This document shows positions 23,134-31,046 of a DNA stretch of 64,000 nucleotides, in pieces. Origin of the DNA: Selaginella moellendorffii (Eukaryota; Streptophyta; Lycopodiopsida; Selaginellales; Selaginellaceae); the NCBI RefSeq assembly GCF_000143415.4, contig NW_003314278.1, positions 264,371-328,370 on the forward strand, in the 5' to 3' direction. A program made the position numbers and the translations under genes. Below the pieces are notes generated by a model. It was given only the letters and a program-made list of their open reading frames with translations. It ran no database searches and had not been told where the DNA came from. Positions within the stretch are counted from its first letter, which is position 1, and each line of letters opens with the position of its first letter.

Positions 23134-23576
23134 TCACGAGGCAGTGTTTGCTCGCTCGCATTCGTCGATCCATTCGCTATAGCTGGAAAAATCTCAAAAG
23201 AGTGAGAAAGATCGAGGGCTAGAAGCGCTAGATTAAGAAACTTACACATCGATTGGCTCGCTCAAAGCTAGAATGCAAACGAAAGATCCAGTCAGTCAGG
23301 TTTTGGGAATCGAAAAGAAAAAGAGGACACTGACCGTCAATTTGAGTGGAGTACTTCTCCTGGCAAATCCTGCACGACGCTTCGCCCACGGCATTCTTTC
23401 GATCCCTGCGAGAGGAAAGAGATGAGGGAGCGCTTCTAAAAACCCTAATGCGGCACTTACATGCGGCACTCGACGCTGCTCTCGTGATTGCAGAACGGGC
23501 AGCTAAACACCGATGGCAGCTTCTCCTGCATCTTTCTGCTGGGCTGCGGCTTCTTGGCGGATTTGCGCTTGCCCAT
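23134..23576 (-). CDS. ELOF1: Transcription elongation factor ELOF1 (Elf1), 85 residues
   Basis: Small zinc protein that travels with RNA polymerase II and helps transcription through chromatin and transcription-coupled repair. Exons 23576-23461, 23405-23335, 23267-23246 (only 22 nt) and 23182-23134 join in frame to 85 residues. A basic N-terminus (MGKRKSAKKPQP) that contacts nucleic acid is followed by a four-Cys zinc site, Cys26/Cys29 (SCPFCNH) and Cys50/Cys53 (SCRICQ), then SEPIDVYSEWIDECERAN, the most conserved tail. Exon 1 starts 47 bp from the divergent INDH start codon. It is missed by simple ORF calling because no exon exceeds 120 nt. Confidence 0.93.
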
Positions 23577-23623
23577 TTCCTCCAAGAACCCTAAATTTTG
23601 ATTTAGGGTTTATCAAGGATCAG
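23577..23623. promoter_or_regulatory. 47-bp bidirectional promoter with perfect inverted telo-boxes
   Basis: Between the ATGs of ELOF1 and INDH sits AACCCTAAAT (23587-23596), a 4-bp spacer TTTG, then ATTTAGGGTT (23601-23610), a perfect 10-bp inverted repeat. Each arm is a plant telo-box, an element bound by TRB/Pur-alpha-type factors and common in genes of the translation and growth machinery. One box faces each gene. Confidence 0.8.
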
Positions 23624-24837
23624 AATGGCGAGGAGAGCTCTGGCGATGGCCGCTGGCGCCTTGAGCAAGCCCCAGCTGGATGGAGTGGAAAGGATTATCG
23701 CTGTGGCTTCAGGGAAAGGAGGAGTCGGGAAATCCACCACGGCAGGTTCGTGTTCTTAGAATTCTTTAGAGTGAATGTCTTTGTTTTTACATAGTGAACT
23801 TGGCGGTAGCGCTCGCTTTGAAATGTAAGCTCCGGGTGGGGCTTTTGGACGCTGATGTCTACGGGCCTTCGATTCCACTGCTCATGAATCTCAGTGGACA
23901 GCCTAAGATCGATAGCGGTAAGAAAGTTTTCCATTTTTCGATGACATCCAGTTGAGAAGAAAAAATGTAGCGAACAAGATGATCCCGCTGGAGAACTATG
24001 GTGTGAAGTGCATGTCGATGGGATTTCTGATGGAGAAAGATGCGCCAGTGGTTTGGAGAGGGCCGATGGTATGATCGTCTCCTTGTTCTTTCTTTGAAGG
24101 TTTTTGTTCTTTCGAGCAAAATGACTGTCTTTGCAGCTCTCTACAGGTCATGAGCGCGCTGGAGAAGCTGACGAGAGGTGTCTCGTGGGGAAAACTGGAT
24201 ATCATGGTCGTGGACATGCCGCCAGGCACTGGTGATGCGCAGATATCAGTTTCACAGCGTCTGAAACTGGCAGGTGATGAAGGATAGTTTTTCTTGTTCG
24301 AGATCTTCTCCTCTCACAGCTTTTCCTGATTGATCCAGGTGCTGTGATTGTGTCGACGCCTCAAGATATTGCTCTGTTGGATGCAAGACGAGGAACAAAC
24401 ATGTTCCAGAAGGTTCACGTTCCGGTAAGTCGTTCCATTGTTCTACCCATTTTTCTGTAAGTTCTCTGTTTTCCAGATTCTGGGATTAATTGAGAACATG
24501 AGCTACTTTATTTGCCCCGGCTGCGGCCAAAGCTCACACATTTTCGGGCACGGAGGATGTGAGACAACCGCTAAAGAAATGCAAATCGACTTCCTTGGCA
24601 AGGTATAATCCAATATATCCGGTTTTCTCTTGAGGAATCTCGTTGCGCTTTTTTCCTCAGGTTCCACTTGATGTTCATATCCGAGAGACTTCAGATGAAG
24701 GAAAGCCTATCGTTGCTTCAAGTGCTAACAGCGATGTCGCTGCAGTGTACAACAGCATTGCTACAAGAATAGTTGATAAAATGAGAGAACTCGCGTCAGC
24801 GGGTGCATACGTGACACCCAACATCTCTGTTGGTTAA
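23624..24837 (+). CDS. INDH: INDH: Mrp/Nbp35-family ATPase for mitochondrial complex I Fe-S assembly
   Basis: P-loop ATPase that carries a bridging Fe-S cluster; the plant INDH/yeast-type Ind1 group supplies clusters to complex I and affects mitochondrial translation. About seven exons from ATG 23624 (exon 1 ends 23745, exon 2 23795-23917) give about 285 residues. Motifs: deviant Walker [12 protein letters not shown] (about 29-39), [24 protein letters not shown] and the cluster-binding pair in ICPGC (about 198/201). The region before the P-loop is unusually short for a mitochondrial precursor but is Arg/Ala-rich ([13 protein letters not shown]). A decayed partial duplicate lies at 26.3-28.9 kb. 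Confidence 0.9.
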
Positions 24838-24925
24838 ATCTTTAAATGCAGAGCTCTTTCATTGTTTTGTATGAATTGTCAGCTGAATCACGGTAGTCTG
24901 GTATGTATCTTACGTCTTTCTTGAG

Positions 24926-25024
24926 TTGACTACTGGCCATCATAAGTTGACTAGAGTTGACTATCGTTTTAATTGTCCTCCCAAATACAGCAGTTCCTTG
25001 CGCAGCCCCGAAATCGTGGTCAAC
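24926..25024. promoter_or_regulatory. Cluster of four W-box cores upstream of the LURP-one gene
   Basis: TTGACT at 24926-24931, 24947-24952 and 24957-24962, and a GTCAAC (reverse W-box core) at 25019-25024. All lie 93-191 bp before the TATA box. W-boxes are bound by WRKY factors. Confidence 0.65.
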
Positions 25025-25116
25025 TTAGACCCAGTCTAGCTTTCTTTCACTTTACGTAACTCAAAGCACGCGGTGCCACAGTCTGCCAAGTCTGCCCATC
25101 GTTGTCGGCGGCACCC

Positions 25117-25122
25117 TATAAA
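25117..25122 (+). promoter_or_regulatory. TATA box of the LURP-one-related gene
   Basis: TATAAA within CCCTATAAAGG, 39 bp before the chosen ATG at 25156. It argues against the upstream in-frame ATG at 25102, which precedes the TATA element. Confidence 0.6.
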
Positions 25123-25155
25123 GGATTACCGCTGCATCTTTCGATTCTCCATTTC

Positions 25156-25836
25156 ATGGCAATGGCGGTTGTAAGCAGCCAGTTCTGCAAGTCTGAGGAG
25201 GTTGCGCTCGTCTACAGACGAGGCTGGAGAAATGAGGAGGTGCTCGATCTCACTGGTAGGCCTCTCTTCAAGGTCAAGCACCCCTCCTTTGTTTGGAACC
25301 GCGACCACTATATCGTAGACCTCACTACAAATGCTCCACTTGTTCGTTTGCGGCCACAGGCAAAGACCATCACTTTCCTGAAGCTCTAAATCCTGACAAT
25401 CTGTGCTCGCAGATGTTTTTACCAGTGAGAGGTATTTGGTATGGATATCATGCACAACAGGACCGCATGCTGTTTATGCTGAGGAGCTCTTCGATCTTTC
25501 AGATAAGCATGTCGATTGATGTGTTTGTGGGGTCGGACAAGGAGCCGGGCAAGAACAGGCAGCCGGATTACCAAATCAAGGGACACAGCTTCAGCCGGGG
25601 CATCGATATCGTTCGAGGCCACAACCAAGAGCAGGTAATTCAGATTGCTTTGGTTATCTGACTTCGCATGAACTGATCGTATGTATTTCACCTAGGCCAA
25701 GGGTGGTTCGTTATGGGGCCGCACTGAGTACACCATAAGCGTGGCGCCTGGAGTCGATATTGCGTTCGTTGTCTCACTGATCGCAATCGTTCATGATAAA
25801 AGGAGCAGCTCGAATGCTTCCTCGACGACAGTGTAA
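25156..25836 (+). CDS. LURP-one-related (LOR/DUF567) protein
   Basis: Member of the tubby-like LOR family; Arabidopsis LURP1 is a WRKY-dependent defence gene, and the fold resembles membrane-tethered tubby/scramblase proteins. Exons 25156-25359, 25413-25634 and 25696-25836 give 188 residues. Family features: EEVALVYRRGWRNEEVLDLT near the N-terminus, GRPLFKVKHP, a DVFVGSDKEP segment with YQIKGHSFSRGIDIV, and a late VDIAFVVSLIAIVHD helix. The first intron begins GC, not GT (CAG|GCAAAG), and ends AG; without removing it the frame stops at 25387-25389. Confidence 0.86.
25360..25412 (+). other. 53-bp GC-AG intron in the LURP-one gene
   Basis: The exon 1 end CGGCCACAG is followed by GCAAAG and the intron ends CTCGCAG before ATGTTTTTACC. 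Both exons are phase 0 and protein homology continues across the junction; no GT donor nearby keeps the frame. Confidence 0.6.
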
Positions 25837-26195
25837 CCCAAGGTTTCAGAACAGTCGTGTGTGTACATAGATAGAGGCCACCATTTGGGCGGCTCAATTG
25901 ACTGTTGAATCTCTCTAGCTGGTTCTGTGAAAGAGCAATTAACTCCATGCGAATTGATCTCAGGGGGAGTTTCAAATTAAGCAGACTTGTCTCCTTGATG
26001 CATTACATTACCTTAATGCTTTTAGATACGTCTCTTGCTTCAGTGTCAGAGTAATATTCAATCTGATTGGATCGGGTTTGCACCTCAACAAGGCGGCATG
26101 TGAGACTTTTCGATCTTTCAGCTCAGAATGTTAATGGATTAAAATTTGTGTTGGTCATCTCGCTGGTCGCAAGCAAAACTTCGCATGCTTCGAGA
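25837..26195. other. 3' flank of the LURP-one gene, no gene seen
   Basis: AT-rich flank. A short stretch around 26150-26175 (GTCATCTCGCTGGTCGCAA) loosely echoes the end of the LURP-one coding exon (GTTGTCTCACTGATCGCAA). Confidence 0.4.
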
Positions 26196-26450
26196 CTCGC
26201 ACACTTGATTGAATCTTTAGGCAAAGGCTGCAAGACAGGCTTGTTTGGTTGCTTGAGAATCTAGCAGCGGTAGAAACGCTAGAAGAAACTTACACAGCGA
26301 TTAGTGCCGTTGACATTTGTTCACCTTCTTTCGATCCCTGCGATGAGCAGGCGCGTGATAAACCCTAAATCAAAATTGAGCAGTCGGCATCTTTTTCTTT
26401 CAGTACGGAATCTCAGTGGACTGCCTAAATTGATACGATTTTTTTTCCAC
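26196..26450 (+). pseudogene. Decayed ELOF1-promoter-INDH fragments (left half of a broken duplicate)
   Basis: Short matches in the same order as the 23.2-23.9 kb block: GAAACTTACACAGCGATT (ELOF1 intron/microexon junction), TTCTTTCGATCCCTGCGA (ELOF1 exon 2 edge), a single telo-box AAACCCTAAATCAAAAT (reverse-complement orientation of the original), and GAATCTCAGTGGACTGCCTAA (INDH exon 2). Coding frames are destroyed and most intervening sequence is deleted. Confidence 0.7.
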
Positions 26451-28418
26451 TTTGATTGCATGGGACCTGGCACATTTTCCAAGGTTGGGTATGTTGTTGT
26501 AAAATTATATCTGGGTATTGGGAATGAATTACAAGGTATTTCCTGGTCATTGGATTGGCATAATTAGATGGTGGCCGTCTATTGGAATTGCATGTTTGAA
26601 ACAAGGGTTAAAGAGTTTGCGAGCGAGGAGTGAGGAGCAAGGCGCCAAACATCGGATCACAATGAGAAAGGTAACTAGAAGAGAGGAGAGCCTGATCACC
26701 TTGCATAGACATGAATCCAGAGAGTTGGATAGAATTCAAGCACCTAGGCCATGGTTCTTGGAGGCCAAGGGAGAATGCAAGGCAGATTAGTAGATGTAAA
26801 AGAAAATTAGAGCAACTTGTTCTTCGCTTGGGGAGATCTTTAAAGTAGGGGATTGTGTAGTAGTTTGAGAAGATCACACGAATGAAAGCACGACTTGGAA
26901 AGCAAAGATTGAATCCTTATTTTGGATACAACAAGATTTCGAGCTTAAGTTTTTTTTCGAGTAAGCATGCATTGGTTGAAGCTAGAAGGTCTTGAAGCCA
27001 TTTGGTGGCAGCTACAGATGTAACAACAGGGATGGTACTACTAACAAAAGGAGGCAAGAGGGAGATTGGCCAGTGCAGGAGATTCTAGTTCATCTTATTT
27101 CCTTTACTCATAGCTGGCACAGATATATGTTATGAACAACTTGGAAGGTTAGCGTATTTGCTAATGATCACTATTGACTTTCCATCCAACAGTTGCTGCA
27201 AGTAGAAGAGTGTGATGTCTAGGAGTGGACAAATGAAGATGTTGTAAGTTTGTTGCTGAGATTAATAATGGGCAGTAGTTCTTAGAGGCTATACGGAAGT
27301 TAAGGCTTAATGGTGAAAGCCCCTTGCTTATGGAGCCACAAGACTTGATCAAGTTTGGGATGGACTAGCATACAAAGAAAATTCTATGTTGCTATATTGA
27401 TGCTAAAAACTAGATATATTTTTTCTTCTTTGAACTCTACTTTTCCTTTCAATGTAGAAAAAGCCAAGTCCATCTCATGCATTACCTGAAAAAATCATTC
27501 TAGCCAGTGATGATGGAGATGGCAATGACTTCACTGATGAAGAAGTTCCAACATATGAGTGGATTTTTCACAAGCTTCCACCTCCCGGTGATTGACAATA
27601 CAGTAGCTATGGTTAAAAATTTCTAGTATAGTATTGGCTGATGCAACATGACGTCCAGAAATCCAACATTGTACTAGTTCATAAATGGGCCAAACTATAC
27701 CAAGACTTGTTGCTACACCATAATTTCAAGTCAAAAAACAACACCACAAAAGCTACTATCATGAAGTTCATCCATGATAAATATGAGGGTTCTATCTGTC
27801 TCTTGTGTTTTCATAAGTGAATCACTTACTGGCTTCCCAAAGATATTTTGGAGAGAATGCTAACCTAGAAGCACGACAAGGAAAGAAAGGTAATTGCTTG
27901 TTCCAATTACTTTTAACTATTTCTTTTTTCAACAGAAATGTTCTAGTGTGCATGAAAAAGAGAATATTATGCTGGAAGAGAAAATTACAAACACTCCAAA
28001 GGTATGCGAAAGTGGAAGCAGAGGAAGTGCAATCGGACAAGGTATCAAACTTTACATTTCTTTCTTGAATTTTAACTTCATATTATGTTACAGGTACCAC
28101 ATAAAAGGAAGACTATTGTCCCTAAATGATTCAAAAATTGTGCAACTGAACAAAAGTGCCAAAGCTTTTAATGTTCCATAAAACAAGTATCGGTTACCAT
28201 GTCACAAGTAATTTACTTCATTCCCTTTCCACTTTTATTTCTTATAGAACACTCTCCATTTTTTATTTCTTACACAGCAAGCAACTGAGATGAAGTGAAA
28301 TAAAGCTGATGTAAAAGTGTTATAATAACAATGTAACAATGTTGGAATAATTCCACACAATATATTTACAATACCAACCCCTGTGAATTGAAAAGAAAAA
28401 CTCTCTCTCTACAGATGA
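26451..28418. mobile_element. Unidentified AT-rich insertion within the INDH relic
   Basis: About 1.97 kb separates the two halves of the INDH relic, where the parental gene has only about 250 bp. It is clearly more AT-rich than its surroundings. Short open stretches occur (for example one ending DDGDGNDFTDEEVPTYEW at about 27520-27590) but no transposase, terminal repeat or target duplication was recognised. An old, eroded mobile element is the simplest reading, but unproven. Confidence 0.4.
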
Positions 28419-28870
28419 GTCTTGTGGGGAAAACTGGATATCATGGTCGTGGGCATGATGCACTGGCAGGTAATGAAGAATAATTTTCTCATTTGGAATT
28501 TTTCCCCGTGATTGTGTCGACTATTGCTCTGGGACCAACATGTTTCGTTCTGGTACGTCGTGTCAGTTTTCTAAGTTCTCTGTCGGGATTAGTTTGCCCT
28601 AAAGCTGGAGGACTTCTCTGCTTTTTTCTTAGGTTCCACTTGATGTTCATATTGGGGAGATCATTGTTGCTTCAAGTGCTACCAATGCTGTGGCTGCAGT
28701 GTACAACAACATTTCTACAAGAATAGTTTGATAACACGAGAAAACTCGACATCTCTGTTGGTTAAAGCAGAGCCCTTTACACCATTGTTTTGCTCCGATT
28801 GTCGGCTGAATCACGGTTGTCTGGTACGTCTTTATGTTTCTTACGGTTGAGTTTCTGACTGCTGGCCATT
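28419..28870 (+). pseudogene. Truncated INDH pseudogene (right half of the broken duplicate)
   Basis: Closely follows INDH from GTGGGGAAAACTGGATATCA (exon 4) through GTTCCACTTGATGTTCATAT to the 3' flank (GCTGAATCACGGT). It has deletions: the PPGTGD loop is lost, exons are shortened, a premature TGA follows the final helix, and RETSDEGKP is mostly missing. Introns are partly retained, so it arose by DNA duplication, not retroposition. Confidence 0.85.
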
Positions 28871-29269
28871 GTAGAAAAGCTGTTTCAGTCTCTCTCCATA
28901 AGCTGGCAATAATGTGAGCCTTTTCGGAGTTTCCGGTCTCTTCCAAGAAGAAAACAGGAGAGTAACGCGGCACCTTCCTTTCTGTATGTTGGCTACACGA
29001 CTAAGCTTTGTCTGATATTTGTATTTGATTTACAAGCGTTTATGATAGTTTGTCGTGCCCGCGAGTCTTAATGGGACACACCAACCAGTAGACAGGAGAT
29101 TGGTGTGGCTAACAACTGAGAGGTTTAGACGTCTGTGTACTGACTTTCGGTCGTCTCTCTTTAAATCAGAAGCTTCATCGAGAGACGGTCGCTTCAATCG
29201 TTGAAGCTTCTGAAGTGTTCTTTGTGGAGGAGTTAAAATCCCGAGGGCAAGAACAAGCAGCAGCGGAAA
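28871..29269. other. Intergenic, promoter side of UGT at 29270
   Basis: No coding feature recognised. It presumably holds the UGT promoter; no clear TATA box was identified. Confidence 0.4.
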
Positions 29270-30724
29270 ATGGGTTCTCTCGTAGATAGCAGGCCTCATG
29301 CGGTTGCGCTCCCGGTCGCAGTTCAAGGTCATGTTTCTCCTCTCTTACACCTTTGCAAAGCTCTCGCCTCCAGAGGCTTCGTCATCACCTTCATCAACAC
29401 GGAGGCCGTCCAGAGCCGGATGAAGCATGTCACAGACGGTGAAGACGGCCTTGACATTCGCTTCGAGACGGTTCCCGGTACTCCATTGGACTTCGACCTT
29501 TTCTACAAGGACAACCGGCTAATCTTCTTCAAGTCCATGGAGGATATGGAAGGTCCGGTCGAGAAGCTGCTGGTGGACAAGATCTCGAAGAGGGGACCTC
29601 CAGTTTCGTGCCTCATCTCGGACTTGTTTTACAGGTGGTCCAGAGATGTGGCTCAAAGGGTCGGGATACTCAATGTTACTTTTTGGACCTCGACTGCTCA
29701 CTCACTTCTTCTCGAGTACCATTTACCGAAATTGCTAGAGCATGGTGACATACCAGTGCAAGGTACTCCGCTCTTTTACAGGTTTTCCGTGTCTTACCTT
29801 TTCATCCTTGCAGATTTTTCAATCGACAAGGTGATAACTTACATTCCCGGGGTGTCGCCACTGCCAATCTGGGGCCTCCCCTCGGTGTTGTCCGCTCATG
29901 ATGAAAAGTTGGATCCCGGGTTTGCTCGCCGGCACCACAGAACAACGCAAATGACTAAGGATGCATGGGTCCTTTTCAACAGCTTTGAAGAGCTCGAAGG
30001 TGACGCGTTTGAGGCAGCCAGGGAGATCAACGCAAACAGCATCGCAGTTGGACCTCTTTTGCTTTGCACTGGCGACAAGAAAGCAAGCAATCCAAGCCTC
30101 TGGAACGAAGATCAGGAGTGTTTATCGTGGCTGGATAAGCAAGTTCCGGAGTCCGTTCTCTATATATCCTTCGGCAGCATCGCTACTCTCAGCTTGGAGC
30201 AGTTCATGGAGATCTCAGCGGGATTGGAAGAGCTCCAGAGACCATTTCTTTGGGCCATTCGTCCGAAGTCAATTGCCAACTTAGAGGCTGAGTTCTTCGA
30301 ATCATTCAAGGCGAGAGTTGGCGGCTTTGGGCTCGTCGTGAGCTGGGCTCCTCAGCTGGAAATCCTACAGCATCCTTCCACCGGTGGATTTTTGAGTCAC
30401 TGTGGCTGGAACTCGACGCTCGAGAGTATCTCAGGAGGCGTTCCAATGATCTGCTGGCCTTGCATCGCCGAGCAAAATCTTAACTGCAAGCTGGTGGTGG
30501 AGGACTGGAAGATCGGATTGAAGTTCTCAAATGTAGCGACTCAAAAGCTCGTTACCAGGGAGGAATTCGTGAAAGTTGTGAAGACACTCATGGAAGAAGA
30601 AAGTGGTAGCGATATGAGGAACAACGTTAAAAAGATCAAGGAAGAAGCTTATAAGACAGTTTTGAAAGGTGGCTCTTCGTATGGCAACCTCCAAAAGTTT
30701 GTGGAATCTATGAGGAGTATGTAG
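29270..30724 (+). CDS. UDP-glycosyltransferase (GT1) with a readable 51-bp intron
   Basis: GT1 glycosyltransferase with QGHVSPLLHL at the N-terminus and a complete PSPG box (starts WAPQLEILQH; SHCGWNSTLESI; ends CIAEQ). The frame is open throughout (484 residues), but all sister genes in the window carry a phase-1 intron at the same place. Here 29763-29813 has GT...CAG ends, and its removal gives exons 29270-29762 and 29814-30724 (467 residues), with DFSIDKVITYIPG aligned to relatives. Retaining the intron would add 17 residues (a hydrophobic SVSYLFILA loop). It is the first plus-strand member of the UGT cluster and adjoins XDH. Confidence 0.92.
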   Translation: MGSLVDSRPHAVALPVAVQGHVSPLLHLCKALASRGFVITFINTEAVQSRMKHVTDGEDGLDIRFETVPGTPLDFDLFYKDNRLIFFKSMEDMEGPVEKLLVDKISKRGPPVSCLISDLFYRWSRDVAQRVGILNVTFWTSTAHSLLLEYHLPKLLEHGDIPVQGTPLFYRFSVSYLFILADFSIDKVITYIPGVSPLPIWGLPSVLSAHDEKLDPGFARRHHRTTQMTKDAWVLFNSFEELEGDAFEAAREINANSIAVGPLLLCTGDKKASNPSLWNEDQECLSWLDKQVPESVLYISFGSIATLSLEQFMEISAGLEELQRPFLWAIRPKSIANLEAEFFESFKARVGGFGLVVSWAPQLEILQHPSTGGFLSHCGWNSTLESISGGVPMICWPCIAEQNLNCKLVVEDWKIGLKFSNVATQKLVTREEFVKVVKTLMEEESGSDMRNNVKKIKEEAYKTVLKGGSSYGNLQKFVESMRSM

Positions 30725-31046
30725 AAAAACATTTAAGGGCAAAAGAATTTCTTTTAATTTAATATAAATGGTTAGTCTTGAATAAAACTATTGTTTAGTC
30801 TTAAGCAAGATACCATTAGAATATACTTAGACTTAACAATCTTAAGTAAATTCCCATTAACGTGAAATGCGGTCACGTGTTTTTTACGAGCATATTCCAG
30901 GTCCATTTGGTGCTCTATTTTTCCTGTAGCGAGGAAAAGGGTTTTAGATGGATAGATAGATAGCGATCCCAGCTCCTAGGTTTTCGAGCGTGGATTCCAT
31001 CGCTTTGCTCCTCGCCGCCGCGCAGGTCTCTGATCGAATTGAGCAG
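30725..31046. promoter_or_regulatory. Intergenic region and probable XDH promoter/5' UTR
   Basis: AT-rich for the first 120 bp, with repeated CTTAAG/TTAGAC words, then a small GATA tract at about 30949-30962. An upstream in-frame ATG at 30990 extends the XDH frame by 19 codons not seen in known plant XDH proteins. Confidence 0.4.

Noticed and set aside
25102-25155. Upstream ATG at 25102 as the LURP-one start
   Set aside because: A TATAAA at 25117 lies downstream of that ATG; transcription most likely begins after it, favouring 25156.
26451-28418. Assignment of the AT-rich insertion to a named transposon superfamily
   Set aside because: I found no transposase motif, terminal inverted repeat, LTR or target duplication, so only 'unidentified insertion' is supportable.
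30990-31046. Upstream in-frame start for XDH (19 extra residues)
   Set aside because: MGSL at 31047 matches plant XDH starts; the extension has no counterpart and no clear targeting character. Kept only as an alternative.
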